From the NCBI RefSeq assembly GCF_020184175.1, contig NC_065530.1, positions 45,981,260-46,045,259 on the forward strand: a DNA stretch of 64,000 nt, read 5' to 3'. Below the pieces are notes generated by a model, which did not search any database, was not told the origin of the DNA, and worked only from the letters and a program-made list of their open reading frames with translations. The translations under genes and the position numbers were made by a program. The DNA is from Aphis gossypii (Eukaryota > Arthropoda > Insecta > Hemiptera > Aphididae). Shown piece after piece: positions 1-13,337 of this stretch (within the stretch, counting starts at the first letter, position 1; every line of letters begins with the position of its first letter).

Positions 1-1942
1 ACATAATAATATGCTGTACCTATATTTGGTAGTAAAATATCATATGATATACTAATGGTTTACTTGCGTGATTAAAGAAATATTTAGGAACATCTAAAAA
101 CTATATTGAACATCCTCTCGGTTTTCAGAAAATAAGTCTCTAGATTTGAGCGGTATATTAGCAGTGACAAAATTTCAATATAGAATAAAAACATAGTGTT
201 AGTGTATTAATCTACACTTGTTCCCAAAATAAAAATTAAAAAAAACATCTAATATATATAATATATAATAATGATGGGTTTTTCTATTCTGCGAAATTTA
301 AAGTCATCGTTCTTCCTATTATTTTTTAATTATTTAATACTATCATATTGCATTGTCGTTGTTTTATAAGTAGCAATTGGAAATACTTAATAATTATGCC
401 TTTGAGTTAAAACTTTTGTACAATCAACTAACTTTTTAAAGAATGAGTTTTCATTCCAATTTCTAGATTATTATGGTTGTAACAGTAGCTCGCATTAAAT
501 TTAAGTATGTAATATTTGTAGTTAATATCTATATAATATAACCTTATAGGTTGTAATATATACAACCTATATATATATATAATATATACATGTCGTTTGC
601 CAAAGTGTTTATACGTATATATAAGTAGGTATAGGTTACCAAAACAATGGTATCCTCGGTAGTACAATAAATATTCTGAGTGTATATAGTGTGTATATGT
701 ATGTGTGTAACGTGAATGTAGGTATATAATATAATACGAGTATATAGTGCGTATACACATACTTATGTGGTATGTGTGTGTTTGTATGTGTTGATGTGTC
801 GGTGCCATTTCGGCGCACTTGTTAATTATGATATAAAACAATGGACGTTTGCATAAATTGTTTAACCTGTTTCTACCGTCGGTAAAAAAAAAAAAAAAAA
901 AAAAAAAATTGTTTTAATAATCATACGCAAGGCGGTGTTACTTTTTTAATAACGATTCATGTACCACATATGAAATATAATAACTAAATACTCTGCAGGG
1001 TTCCATCCACAACCAAGTTATACGGTTGGTCACAAGAGTTGACATCAAACGTATTTCTTAAAGGCTAAAATACTAAAACTCATATGCAACCAATACTAAA
1101 GGCTTCCAAGCTACATAACTAGAAAGTATAAATATCCTGTACAATTTTTTATATGCTAATTTATTATATAACCGACACACAATATTTAAAAGCTTTAAAG
1201 CATTAATCAATTATTAAAAATTTAAGTTTCCATTTATACAAGTATTAAACAAAACTCGGCTTTATCTTTTTTCCTGGTCTTGGTCAACAACCATCGATAT
1301 TTAATTCCCTGAATACTGTAAACAGAAAATATAAAATATGATTAAACTATTAAATTATACATAATCATTTTTTTTAAATAATGTTCAGAGAAGATATAAT
1401 ATCCAAGTAGGTGTATACTTATACTTCAAAAATGACGTAAACGTGTCGGTTCACAGACCAGGTAAATTACATTTTTTCATAACTATTCTTGTTTGGATGT
1501 ATTTAATAAAAACGTAGGCTATTAAATTATATACGAAAAATTTAAAATCATATCTTATTTAAACCTAGAAAAGTGCTATATCATTATAATCGACTATTTA
1601 AGTTCCCTCAATGATGATAAACCGAAATATCAAAAATGAGCTTAAAAGAATTACAAAAGTTGATATCTAAAATTAGTAAGCCAATACCTTTTATGTAGAT
1701 TTACTGAAAACGATAAAGCAGACTCGATAACTTATAAAGCTACCTCATAATAATTTTCCACAAAAATAAACTCATTATTTTTTTCTGAAATATTCAATAT
1801 TATCTAACAGAAAATAATGTTGGAAGAATGACAAAAAAATTAGCTAAAATCACTTCTTTCCAAATTTCCAATACAATTTAAAATTACCACTTATCGTAAA
1901 AGAATAAACGAAGTAATCACTCGAGATTACCAAATCAATAAT
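1..1942. other. AT-rich stretch, no gene seen
   Basis: Low-complexity AT-rich DNA with TA tracts and GTGTAT-rich sequence near 670-790. The open frames are Tyr/His/Ile-rich translations of simple sequence. Confidence 0.6.
884..908. repeat. A homopolymer, 25 bp
   Basis: Uninterrupted A run after CGTCGGT. No retrotransposon body is recognisable upstream, so it is not claimed as a poly-A tail. Confidence 0.95.
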
Positions 1943-2110
1943 AAATCAGCAATAATATGTGATACATACAATGTAATACTAACAATCGAACAATCATATT
2001 ATAATACATATAATAGGCAATAATGGAAATAAATCAGAAACAATATGTGATACATACAATGTAACAATCGAACAATCATATAATACATAACCGCATAGGT
2101 AATAACCAAC
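1943..2110. repeat. Local tandem duplication, two diverged copies of about 88 bp
   Basis: AAATCAGCAATAATATGTG at 1943 and AAATCAGAAACAATATGTG at 2031 each lead into GATACATACAATGTAA, then AACAATCGAACAATCATAT and a run of ATAATACATA. The second copy carries small deletions. Confidence 0.8.
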
Positions 2111-3488
2111 TGTACCTGCAAGTACATCGAAGACCACAAAATCTTCATAGAGCCACCATGTCTTCAATGGAGAAAATACTTTAAAAATCTGAATTTTTTC
2201 CAAAATTCGCGGTACATTTTCGAAACATGTTGCAATTACCTACAAGACGATTTATGTAATTATGATGGTATTTATTTTTAGCCGTTAAGACGATGTAAGC
2301 ACCAAAAACTATTGTAGTTGATATTTTTATCAAGAATTTAGCGTATAGTTTTTTTATAAATTATTAATCTAGTCATCAAAGTATATCTTTTGGGCGTATA
2401 ATCTCAAAGATTATAACGTATAGCTAAAAACAATAAGTGAACCTATCGTTATAACGTTTCCGAAAATTGTAATATACATTGATTAACACATAATTACATT
2501 GTGTTGTATACACCATCGCAGAATCGTTAGGACATTATATACTCTGTCTGATGCACACGCGTGTGTGTGTGAGTTTATAATTCTATGATGTGTGAATAAG
2601 CGTATTAAACAATTGATTTCGTGCGGGGTTGCAGTGCTGCGGTATTGTAATATTTTATAATACGGCGGCGGTCGTCTCGCGGTGCAGACTTGCGCGCTCT
2701 CCCCGTCGTATAAATATACATATATTATATTGTTATTATTTCTTTTATCGTACGTATTATTTGTTTCCATTTTTTTTCCGACTAATTAGGTCAACGGTAT
2801 ATTATGGTAATGAAAATTATAATAATAATAATAATATTTGGACGTATGTATAATTCCGTTGATTTATTCAAACGACCTTCACACTGGCGCCTATCGTGTA
2901 TGTATATATATAAATGTGACTGAATAAATAAACAACATTTTTGGAATACATTAAAAACAATATTAATAATTCGATACGCGATAAACCGTAAATACACATG
3001 CTGAATTCTTAGACCTATCATACCTATTATTATGCGGTGTACTTATACGCCCTAAACTTACTCCTATGGTATATCCTTCTGTTTATATCTATCTCATTTT
3101 ATATTAATAATATATCCATATAGGGATAAAAATGTTTTTTGTCTATCGATTTTTACGATCGTCGTATGTATTGGACACGGGTCTTTGTATTATTATTATT
3201 CGCTTATAATATATTATAACTCGATATAGAGTCATCACACTACTGTAGCGGTTAGGTAAGGTCAGGTTCCAAAGAATAAGATGAAATTATATTTATAGGT
3301 TTAGCGATGATTGTGCGGAATGCGACGAGATATACATTTTAATATTATGCTTGTACACATGTTAATATTATTTTATTTCTGAAAAACTACTCATCGATAA
3401 TATAATACCAATCATATTATATATATATATTACTATATACTCTACTACAATCGTGGTATTGTATAAAATACGTATATATCGCGCGTGA

Positions 3489-3725
3489 TGGCTTTTCACG
3501 GTTTATATTAAAATCATTTTGAGTAGAAAAAAAACCGAATCTCGCACACTCCATTCCCCTGTCCAAGTGCGTGCTGCACATATCGGTGCACATGTCTCAA
3601 AATTATTATTATCTCGTAAACGTCCTCGGGGGGCAGGTGTAGTACCCACACAAGCAGACACACACACAAGACACACTGATGCAGGTACCTCTACGACTTC
3701 AGATAGCGATCGCCCTGCCGTTTGA
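3489..3725 (+). other. Unassigned open frame in a GC-richer patch
   Basis: An open frame runs from about 3489 to the TGA at 3723-3725. From about 3525 it reads KKTESRTLHSPVQVRAAH, then a basic LLLSRKRPRGAG, then a Thr/Ser/Asp-rich end (AGTSTTSDSDRPAV). There is no good ATG at its beginning. The composition differs from the AT-rich flanks. It may be the 3' end of a degraded transposon ORF, an exon piece, or a regulatory patch that happens to be open; an equally long frame exists on the other strand. I do not recognise a family. Confidence 0.2.
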
Positions 3726-6700
3726 GACCGCGCGTGTATTCTACTATAACTATAGTAATAAGGTATATAATATGTAGACAAGTATGAAACAATTAAATAT
3801 ATATAATTTTTTTTAATGTAGCCTCTGAGCGTTGTTCGTATATAGGTACCTAAATTGACCATAACCTAAGTAAGTGGTGTGTGGTGACCATGGTTATTAG
3901 GGGCGTGAATCGAAAAGGTACAATTATATTATTACCTATTACTCTGCAACTGTAACATGAACAATATATTAAATTTGTGTGTACATTTCTTATTATGATT
4001 ACAGACTATCCTGCAAGTGTAATGATATAATACACCAGTTATTAATTTAAGAACAATACATTATTGCACTGCATACGGTGATAAAAATACAAATTTAGTA
4101 CAAAATAAGTATATGGATGTTATTGGAGTTAATATAATACTATATTCTAATCAGTTCACTACATGCTACTGAACTTACCTGCGTAGTATGATGTATAACC
4201 TTAGGAGGTTGGGAAAACAAAAAATATCTTATTGTAGCCGAAAAGAATTGACACCGCACTCGACCCGTGAACTTAAAATATATTCTTCTTCTTCCTGGTT
4301 ATACAATATTTCTGAAACTTTATTCACCACTGACTCTGCAGTAATCTTCTACTCGTCAGCCATCGCTTGCCGATTCGTCAATCGTTTCCATAACTATTCT
4401 CTCAGTTTCTTTCCAATTGTTCTTCACTATATTGTATTGCCACTCTCAACGTCTGTGTTTCTGATCGTCTCATCACACATCCTAACAAATTCGGATTCTC
4501 TGCAGTTTGCACTATAAAAGTATTAAGTTATATTCTAAACATTAAACGATTTAAGCTTCGATCCGTTAAACAGCTTATTGGTTCGCAAACTTTTGTCATT
4601 GATTCCTAATATAATAAATGTCGTAAAATATACCTGTGCGATGGTGGTCGGAGGGCGGCGAATGAGAGAAAAGAGAAGACACCGAATTAATTTATGTGTT
4701 CTTTCCGCCGTTATATGTTTTTTAATACCTACTTATTATATTATAGATCACGTCGCAAGTGAGTGTGTGTGTGTGTGTGTTATAACCACCGTGTTATTAG
4801 ACCATTAAAAACCCGTATAAAATACCGTAGCTGATATTATGTGTCCGCGTGTATGTTTTTTTTTTACCGTATTTTTCTAGCGTTATGTTATTATTGTTTT
4901 CGTTTAACGCCCGGCAGAGTAAACATCGTTTTTTTCGACAACGATATATATCATCGCCGAGCGGACGTCACTGCAGCTGCAGCTCAGTCGGCTTTCTCGT
5001 CCCGGCGCTATAAGCCAGTGTCGCGCTAGCAAACACGCACTATAATAATATATATAATATACGTATTACGAACAGTTTTTTCTCATTCCGTCCCTCGTTG
5101 GGTCCACTCTCGGCCGAAAAAAGACTTATGATCTCACCACCGTTGCGTGATGTACACATTCCAACATGCGTATCGTCGTGACATCCGTCTCTACTGTATA
5201 ATCCGTCACAACTCTTCTACACACGGTTATGACATACCTAATGCATATAAATTGTACATTACGACAACGACGAATAGATCGATTATTTTAATTTTTTTAT
5301 TTTGATGGCATAACACAACAATCGATTACAGAAGTAATTTAAAAATCAATTTTAATTATAACGATAAATATATAATATACAATAATTTTATTAGCGACCT
5401 TGTGTCGACTTGATGAATATGAAACATATTATATAATGTATTATTATATCAATGTTAGATGACCGAGGAAATGAGCCCCACTCCCACTGCACATACGTAC
5501 ACAAAGTATTTACCTATTATGCATCGCATTGCACTCTTTGGATAAAAGCGTGGTGGTCCACTCTGCAATGTACTATGATGAGTATATACGTGACAATCGC
5601 CTAAAAACGATAATTTGGTTATGCCGGTCGATCACAACTGTCAGCATGTTATTAATAAATTATTGTACCTATTTGTCATTCCTGTGGAGAACAACGATGC
5701 ATGTTATATGTACTATGTAATATACATTTTATATAAAAATAACTGCTAAGTAGATATTTTTAAGCAGAACTGCTACGATGATTAGGTGATCTGAATGTTT
5801 TTTACATTCACAGGTTATACGAGTATTTATTCATTATTTGACAGTCGTAAAAATATTCATTGTATTTTAAACTTTCAGATGTGTTCAATGTTCATTGTCA
5901 ATATTAATTTTGATACTCATAAATGATATATAAACCGTATGTGAGTCATGAATCGTACGTACAACCATTCAATGATCATTCAAGTATATGATGTATCAAA
6001 TATACCTATAGCTTAATCTAAATCGGTATGCAACTTTAATATGACAACAGTTAAAACCATTATTAATATTAAACATTATTTAATCATTGAGTACCTAAAC
6101 CTAAATAAACGTGTTAGGTAACGATAATCGTTTGTTCAGATTTATTGTGAATAACGAATTTCAATGTGTCTAAAAATGGTATTGTGATAAAAAGGTCAAA
6201 AATCACCAGTGTAGATCGAATTTGAGTGTCTCAAAGTTTTAAAATGAAAATCTAATATTGTCGCGTACCATATTATACAAATAGACATGTCATCATATCA
6301 TAATATATTATTATTCGTTCAGTCGATTTGAATTGACGTCGTAATTGTGGTCCGGTATACCTTCATGTCAACTCACTTTAGGAGTTACTGAACTAGTAGA
6401 AATAGCTACATTATACATATTACCTGGTGTCAAGTACCATTGACAATACACTTGTTATTTTAGGTCCGATTCGGCACTCCGAAAGACGCAAACCCATTAT
6501 AAATGCATTATGATCATAATATATAATGCATAATATCATTATTATTGTGGTGTACTTACGCGGACGTGTGAAATATTTCACGATAACGGGTTCACAGATA
6601 GCCGACAATCCGTACAATAATGCGTCAGCTGCACATCGTCAGTGGTCGAAAATCCTTTTTGTCTGTGTACAGCGCTGGTTATGAGGACGGATAAAGGAAT

Positions 6701-6799
6701 ATAATATTCATTACTACAATATGTACACTTTACTCGTCCGTGAAAAGACCGTTTCTGTGTTATAAGAACGATCGACCGTATTTATTGTGACCTGTCAAG

Positions 6800-6825
6800 T
6801 ATATATATATATATATATATATATT
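6800..6825. repeat. (AT)n microsatellite
   Basis: Pure alternating AT for about 26 bases. Confidence 0.95.
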
Positions 6826-6975
6826 ACAAGACCTACAATTTCCACCAACGCTTGTATATATGTATACATGGTATGACGCGATGACGACCCTTGGTCACGA
6901 TATATATAATATAAAGGTATACTTTATATGTATTATATAATACCTCGCCCGAAGGACCTCGGTCATGTCATGGTA

Positions 6976-6998
6976 TGTGTGTGTGTGTGTGTGTGTGT
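6976..6998. repeat. (TG)n microsatellite
   Basis: Pure TG/GT for 23 bases; it generates spurious Val-Cys frames on one strand and Thr-His frames on the other. Confidence 0.95.
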
Positions 6999-7288
6999 AT
7001 AATATAATCCGACACATTTTTGAAAGAAAAATAATAAATCCTCGGGCGGAGAGACGCACGACAATAATAATAGTAATAATAACGCGGGTTTTATGGGTAT
7101 ACATATTAACGGGTCGTGGAAAGAAAATAAAAACGTCGATCTCGACACACGTTCATCCTAAGTGCACCGCTGCGGTGAGTATATTATATATATTAAAAAT
7201 CGGTTGTATTATAATACATAAATCGATCGATAACTGTATTTTATAACAATCGATGTATTATCCTGCACGGTATGCAGTCGATCTGCAG

Positions 7289-7333
7289 AAAATGAGTGCG
7301 GCGGTTCCAGAAATGTTGTTATTCCGCGCGGTG
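7289..7333 (+). other. Possible small exon with an in-frame ATG
   Basis: A segment bounded by CTGCAG and a near-perfect donor GTG/GTAAGTT contains ATG at 7292 reading MSAAVPEMLLFRAV, open to the junction. A second good donor, CTGCG/GTGAGTAT, ends at 7174, so the two could be successive exons separated by an intron of about 114 bases. The acceptor has a weak pyrimidine tract. No family is recognised. It could be a noncoding transcript exon or chance. Confidence 0.22.
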
Positions 7334-7339
7334 GTAAGT

Positions 7340-9840
7340 TGATTGAAAACTTGAAATTATAAATAATAATTTAATATATGATACAGCGTACACGGAGAAA
7401 TAGTGGTTGTAGGCGTGTGGATTAATTCATTCATAAGCACAATAAGTTTCTGATTATTGCACTAAAAACTTCGTCTAATGAACTATAGTGTAATAAACCG
7501 CTGGCTATATTGATTGACGCCAACTCAAAAACATACCCTCTTCTCAACAAAACGTAGGTATACATCAAAATTTTAGTTTTATTATGGATGTTGTATAGAT
7601 TATAAACTAATGTTGATTTTATTTGGAGTTAGAACTTTTGTATGAAAATAATATTATATTTATTTTGTTAAAACTTATTACTAATTCATTTATATATTTA
7701 TAATTTTTTTTTCTTGACTAAAACTTATACTTCGGAATAAAATGTATAGCTTACCTATATCAAACGGTCACAATTTGCTGAACTGGTTACTTAAAATGTA
7801 GTATAATATTTATATTGTTATTTAAATTTCGATAATTTATTATTTGCTATAGATTTTTTCAATGTTCAACCTACTTAGACATTGTTGTATTATTATGATG
7901 GTCAATGTGTATAATATATAACTGATAGATAGGTTATGAACTGTAATAATAAAATGTGCAATATTTCAAAATTATCATTTCAATCAAAATTTGAAATTCC
8001 CCATCATCGGTAATCATCAATGCCAATATAATAATACAGGTAATACGATGTGGCAGTAAAAGTGAAAATCGGCCTATAAAGTATGAGTGGCTTGATTGAC
8101 AGAGCCATTCCGCCCCTGCCGTAGTCGATCACTTCGAGTCGGACGAAGCGGGTGACGGGTTTGGACCCATACGTCGCGAGCGGCGAAAGGATCGGATACC
8201 TAAACATATATAGAGATCCGATGCAGTTTATAGGTTTCGTGCGAAGCATTTCTTCGAGGCCCAGACGCACATTTTATATAATACATCATATATAGGTACA
8301 CATTTGTAAAACGGCCCGCCGTGCCATCATCGAGAGGTACCTTTATACACGGATCAGCTGTATAAGTGCGATAGGTCCCTCCCACGCATGATGTATAGTA
8401 GTATATAATAATATTATCATAAATACGGCGTCGGGATCGATTGGAATCTTCGGCTTACGCGTCAAAACCACAATCGTTATATTTATTTATGTTACACCGG
8501 TGACGGAGACGTGCGGCGAAAACGTACCCTTAATGACGACGTGTCATCGTGAGCTGCATACGACGATCATAAATGGTACGACGCGTAGGTATAATATATA
8601 TATTATAGTTTTACGCTCTTGCGTGCAATCACTGCAATATAATATACAACAATAATATGTGGGTAAAGCTAAATCGTACCTATTATAATAATATAAACGC
8701 CGCGATACGACTATCGATCAAAAAAAAAAATATATAAACCTCTAAACGGACTAAATCTCGGCGTTAAAACGTTTACCTATAACATAATAAGTGTATCGAG
8801 CGATCGATTGGTGTGTGCACAATGATAAATCGGTAGGAGCGACAGCTGCAGCGCGCGTAGGGTGGATCTATCGTGATTATATAGCATATACGACTTTTAT
8901 ATAATAATACGACATTGCGGTTATTATAGGTGGGCGCAAACCTCACACACGTCACCAAAATGACAAAATGCATAATATATCGATTAAGAATGATTTTGCG
9001 GTAGGTGTTCGAAAATTCGGAACAACCATCGTAGTAATTGCGGTAAGGGTATACAAATATGTACGGCGTTCGTATAATATTCGTATATATAATACGTATG
9101 TGTATGCATCATATGCGGTAATATATGATTATATCCTATCCGTTCCTGAAAAAATATGACGTGTTGTCTGCATGTTTGCAATGCTTCTGATTTAGTTTGG
9201 GTGGTCGCTGAAACTATAGTTGTCCGTGTTATACATCACAGTCTGTAAGTCATTTATACACCATCACTGCACCTATATGTATATATAAATACTATATACG
9301 TTACGATGCCCCTGCAATACGCGTGTAATGTGTCAGATATTCGGGTTAGAGTATTACTAACGAATATAATATGGGCCGACTTGCGGTTGTTGGGGGGGGG
9401 GGGGGTAGGAATTCTATACGATCTTTGTAGACAATAATAATATATAATAGCCTGTAAATTTGGGGCAGGGGTTAACATCTAGAGACAATACAGGAACTAT
9501 TTCATAGTTAACCGTTTTATGGAAGCATATATAGTTTTATATTATTATTAAATAATAATAATAGTATAATACGGTGGTGTTACTACTTAGTCCTTAATCT
9601 AGCTTATTATTGACAACAATATAGACAAATTACCGTAAAGACGAATAATTGAATTGTTGTAAGGAAAAAACCCATTTGTATCCTTTGTCCTTTGAGTCTC
9701 TTAGGTCTAAGAGTGGTAGCAGTAAATTTAAATAAAATACAATGTAAGAATTGTATTAAAATAAAAATAAAAACCAATCAGTAAAGTCCTCTGCAGTAGT
9801 ATGTGACAACATCATTTAATCCTTAAGTACTTCGATGGCA
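7340..9840. other. Intergenic stretch with CpG-richer patch at 8090-8270
   Basis: AT-rich from 7340 to 8050. From about 8090 to 8270 the minus strand is open in two frames across a GC-richer block (one reads YPILSPLATYGSKPVTRFV) preceded by an acceptor-like ATATGTTTAG, but no good donor closes it. GC-richer DNA recurs at 8450-8560 and 8800-8860. No gene is supported. Confidence 0.4.
9392..9405. repeat. G homopolymer, 14 bp
   Basis: Uninterrupted G run in AT-rich DNA; a likely site of sequencing or assembly error. Confidence 0.95.
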
Positions 9841-9907
9841 CATCAAACATCACTGCCGCCGCTGCTGTTGCTGCAACGGTTTGACAAAACCGTTCGACCG
9901 AATTCGA

Positions 9908-9972
9908 GACCAACAATACAGTATTATCACGATCAATTGATCAACAATGATCGTGCATCGTCATTGTTGGTC
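9908..9972. other. Strong two-part hairpin in a GC-richer patch
   Basis: GACCAACAAT (9908-9917) pairs perfectly with ATTGTTGGTC (9963-9972). Inside it CACGATCA (9928-9935) pairs with TGATCGTG (9948-9955), separated by unpaired segments of 10 and 7 bases, with a 12-base apical loop. The 12-bp palindrome GATCAATTGATC covers 9931-9942. Just upstream AACGGTTT (9875-9882) pairs with AAACCGTT (9887-9894). It could be a structured RNA precursor, a regulatory element or the core of a small foldback transposon. Confidence 0.6.
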
Positions 9973-9989
9973 CGCGGCTACTAGCAAGT

Positions 9990-12629
9990 CGTTTACGTCG
10001 TATTGCAATGTATAACGTATATTGTATTATTGCTATTATCGTACTTGCATCACGTATTTATGCACACTTGCACGTAATACGTACCGATCTATATATAGGT
10101 GAATCGTCGTATTTAACCAAATAACCATAAGTATAAGATAGAAGTTTTTTTTAGACCATAAAGGGAACGAACGTGCGTCGACGGAATGACATCAGTGAGC
10201 GCATTATATAGGTATGTATAATATTGCATATTATGTAGTATAGTTTTAGGCATGAATGCAATTCACATATATATATATATATATATAATACATAAACACA
10301 ACTTTTCATAAAAAATTCTTTTGGTTTTTCTGTTTTCAAATTTTTATTTCAAATCGTTTTTATATCCCATTTTTTTTTATACAACACATATAAATTTAAT
10401 AAATAAAAAAAAACATCAACAGATAATGTTTTTTTGACTTAATTCCACAATTGTTTTTTTTTTAAATTTATTTTTTATTAAAAACATAATATTATATATA
10501 CGAACAAACAAAAATTACACGTTCCAAAAGTGTATTTTATTATTTTCTCTATATATTTCGTGAATGATAATATATTCATCTAACTACACAGTTTTATTTA
10601 CACATCTATTTTCGTATTTACAAAAAAGATCTTGTACCTTAATTTACTTTTTTTGTTATCGGCTAAATGTATACATGTATGCGTGTATTTTATATTACGA
10701 ATATTATTTTCCCGTCTTTTCTTTCCTTTTCTTTTTAAAAATAAATAATAAAAATAAAAATAATAATAATATTAATATAATACATACATAAAATATATAT
10801 TATATATCAATCATATTATGTTCAAATTAACGACTAATTGAGTGTTTTTTAAAAGAAACATTTTTTTTACTAGGTTTAACAAATTTGACATTTTTATCGA
10901 TAAACACTTGAGGGTGTATTATATATATATATAATATATATATATTATATTTTAGAAATATGCGATTATTAAAACTAAAAATAAATCATTAAAAATAACA
11001 AAAAAAAAATTATAATAATAATAATAAATTATAATCAAAAAATGAGATAAAAGCATATACACACACCTACGACACAATAATATACATTATTACATTATGT
11101 GCGTACGTATATAGGTATATATATACACTTATAATAATAGTAATAATAATATTTTTCGATAAATTCGTTACAAAATACAAAAGCGCGGCGGAAACACATC
11201 CGTATAAATATAATATAATGTATAATATAATATATGGTTCGTAATAGCTATTATATTATACATATTGGTGAAACACTGTGTACCTAACATATACAATATA
11301 TTTGGTCGTTTCGCTCAAATTTGTGTCTGTGTATAATATCTTATTATAATTATTATAGTAACACTTTATTATACATTATTATTATACCTCGCTGCAGCAC
11401 ATATACATACACACAAGTTTTATTTTTATACAATATATTATATATATTATGTAATAGAATAGAAATTTATTTTCAGAGTTTAAATTTATTATTATTGTTT
11501 ATAAAGGTAGGTAAAAGAGATGGTATATGGTGGTGGCGGCGGCTGGTTGATTTATTCCGATAATATGGTATTTTATAATATTTTTGTATATATATACTTG
11601 GGCCGATAATATATTTAGAGGGTGATCGTAAAAATATGAACAAGAAAAAGAAGAATAAGTATAGGAAAAAAGCGTCGTATACGCACTTGCACACATACAC
11701 ACGAAATATATGTCGGCGGGTATGATGTACGCGTATTCGTGTACACAATATATATATATTATATTATATACTCTACCAACCGGGTTATGTATATATATAT
11801 TATTATTATATTTTCGGGGTAATTTTATTATTACCTTTTTTGGTTTTTTTTTTTTTTCATCCGTCACATAAATCACGAATAAAAAGGAGTGAGCGAGAGA
11901 ACGAGAAGCCGTGCGGGAGAAAAAAAATATGGACAAAAATTATGAATCGTTCGAAACGAACCGGTTTTCGTATATTACTATAGGAATATACATCGTATAC
12001 ATAGCTAGACGTATATAATAATAATATATAGTATAATATTTTATTTATATTTCGTATAATGTGCGTGTGGTGTGCAGGTACATTGTCGCGGTACGAGACG
12101 CGCCGGCAGATGGACCGAAAAGATTTTACAAGTACACAAGCTACCCCATTTCTATCTTTGGGAGAGTCTACACCACACGTATAAGTGTATTTATTGTGCT
12201 CGGTGTATATTATAATATTATAATAGAAGTACACACGACGAACAAGTGTTCCGTGCTGGCAATCTGTGCAGTCTGCGAGGAACGTAGAAAGAACGATTTA
12301 CAAAACTGCAAGAAAATATTATTTATAGGGTTTTTTTTTTCATTTTAATTTATCGTTTATCATTAATTGTATAAGTATACACCCGTTGAGATCGGTTATT
12401 ATCAAGTGCGGTTGGGGAGTCGTGACCACAGTACCTCGCGCGGTTGGAGCGTGACTATATAGGATAATGCGCGGAAAACTTTTAGAAAATCGAGAACATT
12501 TTTATGTTATTATGTTTTCGGAATATTCATCAACTTTGACCACTGTTCGGGTGTATTCAGCAGTTGTGTGCGCTAACGTAGGTATTTATTGTACGAATAA
12601 AACAGAAATATTAATATTATAATAGCTAA
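9990..12629. other. AT-rich stretch downstream of vvl, no gene seen
   Basis: Poly-T and poly-A runs, TA and AAT tracts dominate. GC-richer short pieces lie at about 11680-11720 and 12060-12130. Frames on both strands are simple-sequence translations. Confidence 0.55.
10267..10287. repeat. (AT)n microsatellite
   Basis: Pure alternating AT for about 21 bases. Confidence 0.9.
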
Positions 12630-13331
12630 CAGTACCTGGACCTCATGTGTGGGAGTGTATGTGTGTACGTACATGGCTGCGAAGTTATACTCGTCCGGGG
12701 GAGATAATTAAGACGGAAAATAAAACAAACTTTAAAGAAATATCGATTTATATCACAGTGCGATAGAAGAGTCGATTGATGGCTCGTCCGTCCTTTACTT
12801 GCCGCGATGACTTCCCGTGCTTTCTTGCCGCGATGACTGTCGTGCCCGCCGCGGTGACTTCTCGTACTTGCCGCGGTGACTTCTCGTACTTGCCGCAATG
12901 ATGTCTTCCGCAAACGATTTCCTGCTCGGTCGTGAAGCCTTCTCGCCGTCGTCTTGTACAAATAACACGATTTGCGGCCGATCGATGGTCTTCGTAGTAA
13001 TTATTATCATCATCATCTTCATTATCATTATTGATTATTATTATATCATCGACATCATTTTATCGTTATACCGTACGCGTATATAATAACAATTATTATA
13101 TACACAAATATTATATATTTAATAACGATTGGAAAAATTAATAATAATAATTATAATAATATTTACGGAAAATATATTTTCATATATATAATAATGCGCT
13201 TCGTCCGTCGTGCAGTTTACGGCGAGCACTACTCTTTTTTTTTTTAATATTATAATACAGAAATATCGTATTTATATCATCATCAATACGCATATTATAC
13301 GATCCGCGTTTGTAAGTTTATATTTATATTT
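12630..13331. other. vvl 3' flank, GC-richer then AT-rich
   Basis: About 12640-13080 is richer in GC than its surroundings and contains the minisatellite plus a CATCAT/ATTATTATC stretch near 13000-13070. About 13090-13320 is AT-rich filler. No coding sequence is supported; short frames on both strands have no recognisable content. It may be the distal vvl 3' UTR or downstream regulatory DNA. Confidence 0.4.
12799..12911. repeat. Imperfect minisatellite, about five units of roughly 20-26 bp
   Basis: Units begin near 12799, 12825, 12848, 12868 and 12890 with the shared core TTGCCGCGRTGACTTCTCGT or a variant. The array is GC-rich and lies about 0.8 kb beyond the vvl stop, within the range of a long vvl 3' UTR. 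Overlapping minus-strand frames give repetitive Ser/Arg/His peptides (EVTAAS, SHRGK), a by-product of the repeat. Confidence 0.8.
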
Positions 13332-13337
13332 TTTATT
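13332..13337 (-). terminator. Candidate AATAAA polyadenylation signal for vvl
   Basis: Plus-strand TTTATT reads AATAAA on the minus strand. It is the first canonical signal I see downstream of the vvl stop and of the extension's TAG, about 280 bases past the latter. In such AT-rich DNA the hexamer is common, and class III POU transcripts can have long 3' UTRs, so this is only the nearest candidate. Confidence 0.3.

Larger units (their letters stand above)
2111..7170. other. Intergenic stretch with three GC-richer patches
   Basis: Mostly AT-rich. Patches richer in GC and CpG lie at about 2620-2720, 3530-3740 and 4900-5035. A pyrimidine-rich stretch at about 4270-4510 makes a Ser/Phe/Ile-rich frame without family resemblance. 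No gene is supported; the patches are candidate regulatory elements. Confidence 0.5.

Noticed and set aside
428..841. Tyr/His/Ile-rich minus-strand frame of 137 codons
   Set aside because: Translation of TGTATA/GTGTGT simple sequence; no domain and no start or splice context.
11499..12234. Overlapping minus-strand frames near 11.5-12.2 kb
   Set aside because: Tyr/Ile/Phe-rich simple-sequence translations, mutually overlapping and without motifs.
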